Part shown: one piece after another, positions 40,856 to 52,030 of the stretch
How the letters are laid out: every line of letters starts with the position of its first letter
Position numbering within the stretch: position 1 is the first letter of the stretch
DNA from: Agapetus fuscipes
Lineage: Eukaryota > Arthropoda > Insecta > Trichoptera > Glossosomatidae
DNA length: 64,000 nucleotides
Direction of reading: 5' to 3'
Assembly: GCA_951799405.1 (NCBI GenBank)
Contig: OX637346.1
Span: 8,641,215-8,705,214 of the forward strand
Program-made: the position numbers and the translations under genes
Notes under the pieces: generated by a model
What the model was told of the DNA's origin: nothing
Database searches by the model: none
Seen by the model: the letters and a program-made list of their open reading frames with translations, nothing else

Positions 40856-40863
40856 TATGAATT

Positions 40864-42620
40864 GATGATTTTAATACATGTTTCTGAACATGCAAAGATA
40901 TCTTTGTGAAATGCATTCGAATTCACAAATTAATTGAAAAAAAAATCACGTTTGCGATAATAATCATTTTCTGGTACGTTCGCAAATTTGTCTCCCTTCA
41001 GGCTGAGCTTGCAGTGCCCGCATTGTTTTGGCAGGGCTGTATTTCCATTTTTTCCCGCGCCATGCATGCTTTTACAGCCCCCCTCCAGTTCAGTGAATGC
41101 CAACGTTTCACTGAGGGATTTCATTCGCTTATCCGCTACGTTTTGTCCGGTCACAATACGCCTGTTTCTGCAACGGCAAAAAAATGCTTATGATTTTATC
41201 CGCCTGCCACTTTTGTATACTTTAAAAACTCATCTGTTTTCCGACATTTGTCGTCATCTAAAGTTGTATAAAAAACTTTCAAATACTCGTATTTACAATT
41301 TATTTAAGTACTTTTTAAGCTCAATTACTACTCATACGGTGTTATTCTCAAAACATTTGATCCATTGCTCATCGCTTTTTTCAGGAAAATTTGCATTAGG
41401 TGGCAATTGTGCCATTAATTTTCTGTGTTGAAAAACACCGGTGGACTTTCTTGTAAGTATATTTTTCCCACTAAAAGACTTCGTCTAAAAAAATATTTTT
41501 CATTCTCGAATTACAAAACCTTCTTTGACTTTATAAATTTACATTGGATGGATTTTATACTAAGAAAACTTGATAAAATGGTTTGAATCCACATTGTGAG
41601 ATTGTTTCCTTAAAAACCAAATGTCAAAAGCCTGTGAAACAAAGAAAATAGTGAGAAAGAGCAGATCCAGAAGACGATTATAGCTAATGAGATGCCAATC
41701 GGTCAAAGCCCAGCTTAAAGACCCGCTTATACGTGGAAAGGTAGCTGAATGTCCTCATCTCAGGGTCCATGGGCCAATATGAAGTCATTTGGTGAGTCAC
41801 ACATGGAAAGGTCTACATGAAGAAAAAGATGAAGAAGAGTGAATTTGAATCAATTTAGAAAACTCTATTTTATTGTCCACGGACAGAACTATGACTCAAA
41901 ACCGTAAAAAAAAACTAAAACGTTTTATAGCTCATTGGATGAACGCCTATTTAGAGTACTAGAAAAAAAATGCATTGAAATGAAAACATTCAATCCGAAA
42001 CGATAAGAAATGAAAATTAATGTTACTACGTTCTTGGATCGTCTTGCGATTTTGTCTCGCTTTAATCTCTAGTCTAAGCTGAAGACGTTGCCCTTGATGT
42101 GTTTTTAATATACACAGATGTAATCGCTAAGATTATAATCCCACACAATGACATTGCTCTTCTAACTAATCACTCATGGGCAATAAAACAAAATTAACAA
42201 CCATTGTTGTTGTCGCGCCGTTTCCTGATCATTATTGCATACTTGTACTCAGAGATAGATAAACTTATAGCATTTTGATTATCCATATACTTAATTATTG
42301 CTTGTAATATTTATTTAGTTTTCTTTCTGTTTGACTTACTATTCATATTTCGTAAAGCGTAGCATGTTTTCAAGGAGCTCCAATTATCACGATCATTAAA
42401 AGTAATTCCTTTAAAACATCGTGCCTTTAAAAAATACAATCTCCCTTATTCATAAGATGGTTTTAATTTTTAGACCACTTTAAAGTCAATTTTCCCATTC
42501 AAAGAAATGGGTTTAATTCTGATTTTAGGTTGAGTCACTTTAATGAAAACGGCCGAATGTGTAACGTCTACACTTGATAAAAAAAAAGGTGCGGATAAAA
42601 TGCGATTTTTTTTTTGGAAA
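40864..42620. other. Unique DNA; longest open frame in the window but no gene recognised
   Basis: The 147-codon plus frame at 40988-41431 starts in a GC-richer block (GTGCCCGCATTGTTTTGG) and runs into AT-rich DNA. It has no signal peptide, domain or repeat I recognise, and the minus strand is also open for 74 codons. From 41.45 to 42.6 kb the DNA is AT-rich and anonymous. Confidence 0.35.
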
Positions 42621-42745
42621 TGTTATCTAGTTCAAAAATTTATGCGGTTTAATATTTTGCGTTTTGAAAATAACTAAACGCTCATTAGAGATGCTGTTTT
42701 AAAATTCATATTTTTTGTTAAATTTCTATAGGCCGCTGTAGTTGT
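42621..42745. mobile_element. MITE-P, weak trace
   Basis: TTTTGCGTTTTGAAAATAAC and ACGCTCATTAGAGATGCTG match the arm and centre; the rest is decayed. Confidence 0.45.
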
Positions 42746-42911
42746 ACGAAATTTGTTCCCGCTCGTATCATGAAAATCCCTTGCAGCTTCAGTATGTGGG
42801 AAACAGGGGACCGTTTAGCATGCATTCACTTCTACAACTCGGGACATTTTCTATTCCGTCCTATAATTGAATATATTATTATACAAGTTGTACCGGGAAT
42901 GAGTGCGCCCG

Positions 42912-43058
42912 GCGTCAAACTCTCAATTTCAAAGTCTCACATCGTTTTATCAAAAATGTATATAATCTGAGACAGCGTCTTTTGTGAGCGTTAAATTTTC
43001 CTAACATTTTTATTAAACGCTATTGATGAGTTTTGACGTGAAATTTTATACTTGGGGT
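42912..43058. mobile_element. MITE-P copy
   Basis: The right half is well preserved (TTAAACGCTATTGATGAG and ATTTTATACTTGGGG). Centre CAGCGTCTTTTGTGAGCG. The left end is decayed. Confidence 0.78.
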
Positions 43059-43501
43059 ACTGAAATCCTTTGGCATTATGGTAATGGGACGCTCATACAA
43101 TGTTATATTATTATGCATATTGTACATAGAAACGGCCATTAGAGTGGAACACATTTTTAAGGGCACGTCATCACGTTCAACTGAAAACGAGTCTGTATTT
43201 ACATAACGTTCACTCATAACTTTTAAATGTCTGAGCTGGAAATTCTATTTCACTTTTTTATGTGTCCGGCCAATAGCTAAGTTGTTATTATATTTGCGTT
43301 CAATTTCAGAGGGCAACGATTCAATCTCCACCAAAGTTGTCAAAAATGATTTCCAATGTCCATTGATTCTTTTACGTTTTGAGTTATTTTGGAAGTACAC
43401 ATGCGGCATGTTTTCTTGTTTTGCTATCTGTCACCCTCCCACTCGATGCATCCGTTTCTTTTCCTCGCAATAGAAACCTACCGACAGGCATAACTACATA
43501 T
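43059..43501 (+). mobile_element. Old SINE-A head and adjoining decayed DNA
   Basis: At about 43265-43365, GTCCGGCCAATAGCTAAG and GATTCAATCTCCACC and TTGTCAAAAATGATTTCC match the SINE-A head (decayed A and B boxes) and the start of its body. A short SINE-B-like piece (GGAAGTACACATGCGGCAT) follows at about 43388-43412. The rest, including 43059-43264, is unique. Confidence 0.5.
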
Positions 43502-43582
43502 ATCTATATTCTAAAATATAATCTAAGCTGCAAAGAATATGAAAAAAAAAAAATATGCATGCCCACAAGCAGGCACGTGTAA
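43502..43582 (-). mobile_element. SINE-B 3' half, split by LINE-2
   Basis: The tail ATAATCTAAGCTGCAAAG and CATGCCCACAAGCAGGC belong to SINE-B. The element is interrupted at ACGTGTAA (43575-43582) and resumes at 44006. Confidence 0.82.
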
Positions 43583-44005
43583 CTGTAACTGTAAACTGTA
43601 ACTCTGTCGCCATTCCGCTAGGGGTGGCCAGAGCCTCTGCAGAGTTGCCTCCATTTTTTCCTATCCTGACATACCTCTTTCAATTCCTTCATATCCATCA
43701 CCTTTTTCATGCATTTTCTTCTTTTACGCTCACTTTGTATATCCCATTCTTTCACAATCTCCACAATCTGATCACTCCATACTTTTCTCGGTCGTCCCTT
43801 CCCTCTTTTTCCTTTCACACTTTCATTTGTATACATACTTTGTCAGTCTATCATCATTCATTCTTTCCACATGCCCAAACCAGCTCATCACATTCTTTTG
43901 TACTTTAACTTTCACATTCTCTTTCAAATTACATTCTTTTTTTACCCATTCATTCCTAACTCTATCCCTCAAAGTTTTTCCTGTCATACTTCTCAAATGT
44001 GTAAT
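43583..44005 (-). mobile_element. LINE-2 insertion with ACGTGTAA target duplication
   Basis: A 5'-truncated insertion of 423 bp with an 8-bp duplication ACGTGTAA at 43575-43582 and 44006-44013. On the minus strand it codes for LRSMTGKTLRDRVRNEW, NVMSWFGHVERMNDDRLTK, then after a small frameshift GKGRPRKVWSDQIVEI and MKELKEVCQDRKKWRQLCRG, ending with GSGHP and a stop. The tail on the plus strand reads (ACTGTA)-type repeats. This is the best-preserved LINE-2 C-terminus here. No RT domain. Confidence 0.95.
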
Positions 44006-44163
44006 ACGTGTAAGTTCGCAATAACAATGTTTCATGTGTGCATACAAAATAAACTTAACATCATATTAAAATTAACTCCTGCCACCTTTCCCTAAAACCG
44101 GAGTGGCAGTGTCAAAAGTGAACCAAATTTTTGAAGCATGGGGAGGTCAGCCTCATACTAAAC
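44006..44163 (-). mobile_element. SINE-B 5' half, split by LINE-2
   Basis: It continues the split element: ACGTGTAAGTTCGCAATAAC, CATGTGTGCATACAAAATA and the 5' end AGGTCAGCCTCATACTAA. Confidence 0.82.
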
Positions 44164-45904
44164 ACGTCAAATAAAACAACACAATAATTATCAATTAATA
44201 ACCCGGTATTTAGCGTTGAGATACGAGAATTGTATCTGGAATCTTCTACGGGCTAAAAGTAAACGAATCTTGCAAATACATAGTGGAGATGTGCGCGCTA
44301 ACAAAGTAGTACAGCAAAGGGAAGATTCGCAGACTAAGATTAATGAGTGTCGGTGAGACGGGGGAAAGAAAACTCAGCGGGAGCAGATAAATCAAAAACG
44401 CCGGCCGAAGTTTACGCTCACCTTCACAGACGCGGCCCCCATCGAACTAAAAATAACTGCAATCTTTTAAAAGCTTACATTGATATGCATTTCCTCAAAT
44501 GTTACAAGAAACTTTGAGGTAAAAAGTTCTGTAAAATATATTGGTTCGTCAAACTTGCGTAGAAGGGTTGGAAGAAAGAAACTTGAATCTGTAATCTAAG
44601 TCAAGGAATTATTTTTATTTTTGATGTTTGGCATGGAAAAAGACTGAAGGTAAGCAAGCACTCCCTTGTTTAACACACTATTCGTAGCTTGTATAAATCA
44701 TTTGACTATATGTTCGAATTTCATAAATAAAGTTTTGCATGCACCCTTAAAATAATCTCACAATAAGTACCCTCTTTTCCACTGAACTATTGACCGGAGA
44801 GTAACTTATAGAATCAAAAATTCAGGAGACGCTTATATCACTTTAAAGGGTTTTTTTCAATACATAGTCATTTCTGGAAAAAACTGATGATCTATGTATT
44901 AGTTTACAAGTACAAGTATATAATTATTATAGTCGCTGAGATGAGTATGCAAAAGTGTCCACGTCTATAGTCTTTTACCACTTATTGAACCTATTGGTTT
45001 GAGTTGAAGAATCTAGACACGCTATGACGGGATCTAGACTCTTCTTCAACAAGGCGAATTCAACCTAGAGCAGAGGCTATTGAGAAGTAATCATCGATAA
45101 ACGAGCGGACATGTCTATGTTAAAGAGTAAATTTTTTGTTCTTTCGAAAATAAATAAGAAATTAATGTAATAAAATTCACAAGTTCCTTTAATTGAATAT
45201 TTAAGAACACGAATAACGTAACAGTAGGTACCTATTATTTATGCATTTTTAATATCATTCCAAGAAATATAATTCCACATCAAATAAATTACCAAAAGGG
45301 AACCCTCCCCACGTCGTTTCCTTTTTTTATAGTAGCACCCAGTGTGTTTGAGGCGAATGATATTGTTTTTTTTTCCTTCTCCTTTAAAGCGGCACATGAA
45401 TAAAAGTGCGCCCTAATCCCGCACGCCCCTGTAGGCGAAAAAAACTGTTCCCAGATGTCGTAAAAGCGACATTTCGTGACACAGAAAAAAGGCGAAACAA
45501 TCAGCCCAGGTGTCCCGCCGACCTGCGATTTATTTGAAGTCTTATAAATATTTTCAGCCACATAATTTTTACTTTCTCCGTGTTTGTTGTTTTCTCTTTT
45601 TTCTGCAAGCTCACGGAATAAACCCCTTTCAACCCGTCGCGCTCCGTTGTGAATTTTAATGTTTCAAAAAAATGTTGACGTACGTTTTTTTGCGTGAAAT
45701 TGAAATATCGTGTAGGTTACAGCGTATCTGCATTATTTTTTTATGTACACACATGTATGTCAATTCTAAAAGGTGAACTTTACATCTGCTTTATCATTCC
45801 TTTTCATTGGGTTTTGGTAGTAGGCTTTTTACCATTTAATTACAACCACTTCATTAGTCATAACCATTATTTATGTATAATTGATTTTCATGGCAGGAGC
45901 ACAT
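44164..45904. other. Unique DNA, no gene recognised
   Basis: GC-richer blocks at 44330-44450 and 45300-45530 alternate with AT-rich DNA. A fragment TCCACTGAACTATTGACCGG at about 44788-44807 is a minus-strand start of the SINE-A head. Frames of 72 and 90 codons show no recognisable features. Confidence 0.4.
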
Positions 45905-46140
45905 ATATATAATCTAAGTTACAAAAATACATTAAAATTTAGGTTTCATAAAAAATGTAAGTCCACAAGCAGGCACGACGTGTACATTGGCGTTTGTACG
46001 TGCTGAATCTGTATTAAAAATTAAAATAAAAAGGAACAAAAGCCCATTCACTATCACAGCTGTGACAAAGTGCAAAGTGAACAAATTTTTACAGAACGGG
46101 TGGTCATTGGTCAGTCTTACATCATTCTTTAAATCAAGGG
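45905..46140 (-). mobile_element. SINE-B, old copy
   Basis: Tail ATATAATCTAAGTTAC, middle GTCCACAAGCAGGCACG and 5' end ACGGGTGGTCATTGGTCAG followed by AAATCAAGGG. The CACCCCTGTTTCAG block is lost. Confidence 0.8.
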
Positions 46141-48766
46141 ACAAAAAGAATCACCAGTTTAGTAATAAATCATAACAAAAATTATTCTTTACGGCAAACG
46201 TCTATTAAATTATCAAAATACATAAACAACTTCAATCTTATATCGCTCCAATCAGTTAGCCTTTTTTCAGCAGTATCCAGTCTTTATTAAATTACGTTTC
46301 ATATCAAAAGTTACTTAATAGAAAAGTCAGTTTCACGCTCCAATAAATCAGCGGAGTTAAAGCGGCATTACAGTCATTTTTTCTCTCAGTATAAAAGAAA
46401 ACTCGGTCTCATATCTGTCGTTTTCCCACAAGAAGGCGGCGTTTGGCCGGGCGCCGATTATTTTCCGATTTGGCCGCTAACGAGGCGTAGCCTGTATCGA
46501 TTCCGAAGAGTTTTGTGTAGGGTAGGCCAGCCTGGGGTGGGATTATGTGGCATGCACCAATCAAGATACATCCCACGGGTCGTGAAAGCATTTAGCCTAG
46601 ATATCCGAACGCTGGAATCTTCAAGACATACTAACAAAGTGAGATTTTTTTTTTAATTTGGTTTATTTTTCTTAATGGCTTCCATATTTTGGGAAGGTGT
46701 AAAGGTTGACGAGAAAGCTGGCACAGAAGGGTCACTTATCATCATAAATGTAAAGTAAAATCATGTTCAAATGGCAATACATACTTTACATACTTCTCAT
46801 ACAATACATACTTCTCCAGCATCTCAAACAACATAAAACAAATTATGCCAGTATGTAGTCCGTCAAGATCTCACAATTCTGCACGCGTTCAAAGATTTTC
46901 TAGGTTTAAAATAAATCAGTACAGTGTATTAATTAATCATATGTTATCAAATGACTTTTGTTTGTAGTCCTCTACACTTATTATGTGTCACTATTCATTT
47001 GAAAATAATGATAACTTATCGAAAAGGAATTTTGCTGACGCAATGTTACATATATTTGTATAGGTAGGTGGTTCATAAACCATTTCGTGCTGTATGAGTT
47101 TTTATAAATTTAATTACCGAAGGTGAAATTTTTTTTTTAAATGCTTATTACTTAAGATCTGTATTTCTTGAGATAAATTTTGCTGTTTTTAAGTCCAGTA
47201 AGCTTTGAAATTCGAACAAGTCACCCCCTGCCCTGGCAAAGAATAAGCTGGGTCACATTATTCTTGGCTTTTCCACCACAACGCCGACAACGTTAAGTTT
47301 TTTTGTCCACATTTTCTTTAAAATTAAAACACACCATGTGCTTTTTATTCAAAGCAAAAATAACAATTTCGTAAGCTGTGAGTTATTGCTTCATTTATTT
47401 CAGTAATCAGCATTTATGGGATTCATTTTGTTTCTTTGTAATGTAAGAAAGATTACAATGAGAAAATAGGTATAATAATAAATTGATGTCATGTAAATAC
47501 TGAATCCATTTATTCCACAACAATACAAAATGGATTTCCTTTATGCATTAATCAACGTTCCGCTGCTTCAATAATAAATACATCAACACAACCCACAATC
47601 TTTCTTTCCTCCTAAACAAACCGAAACAAATATAACTCAATGGATAGAATACCTTCATAACTCACCGCTTAGAGGCGAAGAACCTCATCTTCTACGCCGT
47701 AGTCTTTCCATTGTACGCCCAGCCATAAAACACAAACCTTCAATCCGCGAAAAACCTGCGGAGCCATCTACGGATTTGGCGTAGCATAATGGACCGAGTG
47801 TCGTTTGTCATTTTAATGAGTCGATTACTGTTCGCTCAAGCGGGGGTTTGTTTTTCGACCATTGTTCGACGCCTCAAATTTTATGACAAATTAACATAAA
47901 ACCTCCCGCCTCCCCATTGTTTTTTGGCCTCGGCGCAACGTTATCGCGCCCCGGGGTAATTTTGTGTAGCTCTCATATTTATGATTGCGATTTTTGGAAT
48001 ATTCATTGAAAAGTTTTGCGCCTGGAAAAGGTGGCTGTATTTACATAAAGCGTAAATAATTCCTTACACTCAATTAGGCAGCCTCTTCATTATTACTTCT
48101 TTACTTCGGTCTAAGTAATCATTCATGGATAAGTACCTACCTTGGATTTTAATTATAAAGTTTCGTTTTTATTCCCAGAAACAAAGTAAAGTATTAAAAA
48201 AATGTATTCAAGAATTCCATTAGTAAATAAAAAACGGGAATTGCGGTAAAGACATACTTGTTGTGCGACGATCATGTACTTGATTTTAATTAGTAAATTC
48301 AATGTCTCAGATTATGGATTAAAAGGTACCTGATTGTAATCAGCGTAGCTTACATTACAGTTTCCATGTTCTTAAAGTTACCATATTTAATGCTGAATCA
48401 ACCAAAAAATTGTTATAAAAACTCTTTTGTGAAAAAACTATCCTTCAGATCCAATTTTATTGTAATTGTTGTATAAAACTCTCGAGTTGAAAATTAATTT
48501 TCAATCGTGGCATTCAAGTTACTGATATTCATATCAACAGACTAGTTGAATTTTGTTGTCAATTTTAGTTTATAAGACCACATTAAACCCAATTAGAATT
48601 ACAATTTTCAGCCGTAAGTCAACGCAGACATTTCATCATTTAAATGAGGTCCAAATGGGTCTCCGAACCAAGATCACATGACCAGCATTCTCTTCGTTAG
48701 TGGCTCAGCGCGGTCTGTGGTCGGGCCTTTGACAGATTTATGTTGCCTACATTCACCGCGCCGACA
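46141..48766. other. Longest unique stretch; GC-richer blocks, no gene recognised
   Basis: Two blocks stand out: 46380-46610 (GGCCGGGCGCCGATTATTTT) and 47640-48060 (TTATCGCGCCCCGGGGTAAT). They are free of the window's repeat families and might be conserved non-coding DNA. The intervening DNA is AT-rich. Frames are short (at most about 65 codons). Confidence 0.4.
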
Positions 48767-49095
48767 GACTCTACGAAAACAGTCACCAATATTCCAGTAC
48801 GAAGAAGTATAAAGCTGTACGTTCAAACGCAATGGTAGCGTTTTACCAAATATATATGGAAACTTTAACATTCATTAGATGGAGCTGGTAGAGTTTTTGT
48901 GCGAAAGACTCTACGAAAACAGTCACCAATATTCCAGTACGAATAAGTATAAAGCTGTACGTTCAAACGCAATGGTAGCCTTTTACCAAATATATATGGA
49001 AACTTTAACATTCATTAGATGGAGCTGGTAGAGTTTTTGTGCATTTTTTGATAAACGCTATGCTATAGTTTGAATATTAACCTTTATACTGGGGG
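48767..49095. mobile_element. MITE-P with an internal 139-bp tandem duplication
   Basis: The bases at 48767-48905 are repeated at 48906-49044 with about two differences. The duplicated segment spans flanking DNA, the left arm (AAGTATAAAGCTGTACG, TTCAAACGCAATGGTAGCG) and the centre CATTCATTAGATGGAGCTG. Only the second unit continues into the right arm, which ends CTTTATACTGGGGG. Confidence 0.9.
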
Positions 49096-49257
49096 AACAG
49101 CTTTAGATTTTACGTGTCAAAGCAAACACACAATTCGCAATCAATGCGATCAAATTATCGCGAATATCAATCAACAAATACATTTGCAGTTGTATAAAAG
49201 GAATAATTTATCGATACAATACAGAGTACATTAATTTTATGTATTTCTTTTTTAATA

Positions 49258-49400
49258 TCCCCACTTCAACTGAAAATGGTTGGTTTGAAGCCGGCCCCCT
49301 TATCCGTAAAAATAAATAGGTCCCGAATCGCCACATGCGACCCTTCGGGGATAACGCAGGCAAGAAGTTACATTACATGTGTAGCTTAGTTGAGTTGCGT
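49258..49400 (+). mobile_element. SINE-A 3' fragment
   Basis: Starts at the CACTTCAACTGAAAATGG block and ends GTAGCTTAGTTGAGTTGCG. 5'-truncated. Confidence 0.85.
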
Positions 49401-49876
49401 ATATACTATCAATCAAAAGGTGAGCTAGATTTACTGCCCGTTTTTAAAACGATCAAAGAGTCCGCACATTAATTGACATAGACAAAATTGTGAAGGCTAA
49501 CTAATATTCTGTTACTGTTTGCTTAGGGCCCTAGTCACATGCACCTGTGACGTTTCCCGAGAAAAAATCTTATTTAAAATTGAATGCCGAGTTCATTATA
49601 CAGGTATACACATAATTCCATCGATTATATCCTGATAGTTATCGCCTTGGATTACTGATCAGGAGGTACAAGGTGTGAGCTCCTGAAAAAATATTGTTCG
49701 ATTTTTAGTACTCTGTAAATAAAAAATTAACAAAAGATTTTTTTTGTTCGCTCATGATTTACAACGAGCCGAATTGAAAAAAACTGTATCATTGATTAAT
49801 ATGTATATCAGGTTTGAAGTACCTGTTTCGTCTTTTTCCATCAAGTTACAAAATAGTTTGATATGTACTTAAGACA
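49401..49876. other. Unique DNA
   Basis: Nothing recognised. A short segment at about 49640-49690 (GGATTACTGATCAGGAGG) has faint tRNA-like character but no B box. Confidence 0.35.
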
Positions 49877-50131
49877 TATAATCTATAATCTATAATCTAA
49901 GTTGCAAGGATATATTCATTCAAAGCTCTCAGATGTATGCCCACAAACAAACACGAGTAGTTCGCGCTTACAAATGCTGATTGTGTACTTACAAATAAAA
50001 TTCAAACCTCAAATGAACATAAGCCCCACAACTTTTGCCGACCTTCCCTGAAACAGGGGTGACACTGGCAAAGTGAACCATTTTTTACAGTATGGGTGGT
50101 CAGCCTCATACTAACCTATAAGTCAAGGAAT
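49877..50131 (-). mobile_element. SINE-B, full-length, young subfamily
   Basis: Tail of three TATAATC units, body near-identical to the copies at 4.6 and 37 kb. ACATAT occurs on both sides (about 49874 and 50137) and may be a short target duplication. Confidence 0.92.
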
Positions 50132-50397
50132 TACTACATATGTATAATATATATATGACCATTTCCATTTCGTTTCCAGCGAGGTTTTACGTTTGCATTA
50201 GTCTGCCAGTTTTCATTTAAAAATGTTTAATAAAAGTGGTTATAAATAAAGTGGTTAAGTTTCAAATTTTATAACCACGGATTTATTCGCAAATTTAAGC
50301 TTTCGCACAATCCACATACAAAACAAATGCAATAGTAACTCATATAATATGCTTCGAAATCCCTTTTAGTACTTGTCTATTTCAGTCGTAATTTCGT
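50132..50397. other. AT-rich unique DNA
   Basis: Nothing recognised. Confidence 0.35.
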
Positions 50398-50553
50398 CCC
50401 ACAAGTATACAACTTTAAATTTAAACTAAACCGTAACATTTTACAAAAAATGTGCGAAATCTAAAACTTCAATTAGAATTGCTATTTAAGTTTCGGTAGA
50501 TTTGTTGGTAAACGCTGTGGTTGAGTTTACACGTTTAGTTTTATACTTTGGGT
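50398..50553. mobile_element. MITE-P copy
   Basis: Left end CCCACAAGTATACAAC, right arm TAAACGCTGTGGTTGAG and end TTTTATACTTTGGG. Centre TCAATTAGAATTGC is altered. Confidence 0.82.
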
Positions 50554-50854
50554 TGTGGCTGACTAGCCCTAATATAATTTATATGGTCCGTTTCATATTA
50601 CTAATCAACAGTGAGAAGATCCTTCTATTCATTACAATAATTTACGCTGTGTAATATTGGCTAAATAATTTCACCCCTCAGCTAACCATAAAGCATAATA
50701 TCTTGACCGCATATTACATGGATATTTCAGTCTGCATAACGTCATACTTGACTGTATATTTAGATTCGGAAAATAATTTTAATAATTTTCATTTTAAAGT
50801 TTTGATAATGCATGATTCTTTGTGAATTCTTTGCACATTTACTTATCACATACA

Positions 50855-51104
50855 CTCTTTGACTTATAGGTTGGTATGAGACTGACCACCCGTACTGTAA
50901 ACAATGGTTCACTTTACCAATGTCACCCTTTTTCAAGGAAGGTCAGCAAAAGTTGCAGGGCTTATGTTCATTTGAGGCTTGGATATTTATTTGAAAGTAC
51001 GCATGCAGCATTCGTAACTGACACGTGCCTGTTTGTAGGCGTGCATTTAATATGAATTTTTTAATGTTAATATATCTCTGCAATTAAGATTATTATTATT
51101 ATTG
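50855..51104 (+). mobile_element. SINE-B, full-length, intermediate age
   Basis: Starts CTCTTTGACTTATAGG and ends in a (GATTATT)-like tail. Carries CACCCTTTTTCAAGG in place of CACCCCTGTTTCAGG. Confidence 0.88.
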
Positions 51105-51895
51105 CGTACATAAATAAATGGTTATCCGACAACTTTAATGAAGTTTTTGTTGTACTTAATATTATTTGTTTTTAAAGATAAACATAAAATATACATTGAT
51201 GATGATGATGATAATAATAATAATAATAACCACAGAATTTATATAGCGCCTTTTATGACAATGTGTCACTACAATGATGTAGACTCCATCTTTCCGGGCT
51301 TGTAGACCATGTTCAATAATTGTAGGCTGCTTTATTCTTTTTTCTTTTTGTAAGGCTGCTACGTTATACATTAATTATTTCCATGAAGTAACTTCAAAGC
51401 AATAGCTTGTTGAAAAATAATCTTAGCACCTATGGAGCACGATGCGATGGTAGAGCCCATATTTTCTTTCTTTATTTCGATTTAACCAGCAAACTATTGT
51501 ATTTGTTTATTTTAAACTCAGAATGTTCTGTCTTTTACATCCGTGAGATTTCAGAAAAGATTGTCACATGATATAAGAAAATAGCCAGAAGAAATCTGAT
51601 GCAGTTTATCCAGAATGGAGATACATGGTGGACAAAAGGAAACAGAAGGACTAGAAGCGCAGGGACTTGGAGAGAACAGAGAAGAAATTTACTACGTAAT
51701 ATCCATTTTTTTGTTGTTGCTATAACTCATGTCACACAAGACACATGCTACATAATAATGACGCTTTACTCTTCCATATTTCATATCCGCAAACGAAATG
51801 TGTCCAAAGTACCACGGCTGATTTAAAGCGGCGTGTTCTTTGTTATTTATTTTCCAATACGAAAAAGATACATCATGCTTTGATATATGTATGTA
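51105..51895. other. Unique DNA with an (AAT)n-GCGCC element
   Basis: At about 51198-51290: GATGATGATGATAATAATAA, further AAT repeats, then TTTATATAGCGCC and ATGACAATGTGTCAC. It is related to the small insertion at 40.53 kb. Elsewhere there are only short frames, one (51599-51826, 75 codons) rich in Arg and without recognisable domains. Confidence 0.45.
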
Positions 51896-52030
51896 CCCCA
51901 AGTAAAAAAGTTCTACGTTTATACGCAGCAACAGCGTTCAGCAAAAGATGATTTAAAGTGAAAAAAATCATTAGAGGCGCTTTTTTATTTCACTTACATA
52001 CCTTGATTAACGACATGGTCGAGTGTTTAC
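51896..52030. mobile_element. MITE-P copy
   Basis: TA-CCCCAAGTAAAAAAG at the left; centre AATCATTAGAGGCGC; the right terminus is lost after CATGGTCGAGTGTTTACAC. Confidence 0.72.

Noticed and set aside
40988..41431. 147-codon open frame, the longest in the window
   Set aside because: No recognisable domain, signal peptide or repeat; composition follows the local base bias; the opposite strand is also open over part of it. Not enough to call a gene without transcript or conservation evidence.
51599..51826. LINE remnant or Arg-rich peptide gene
   Set aside because: The first part has a loose LINE-like composition but no alignable motif; left unassigned.
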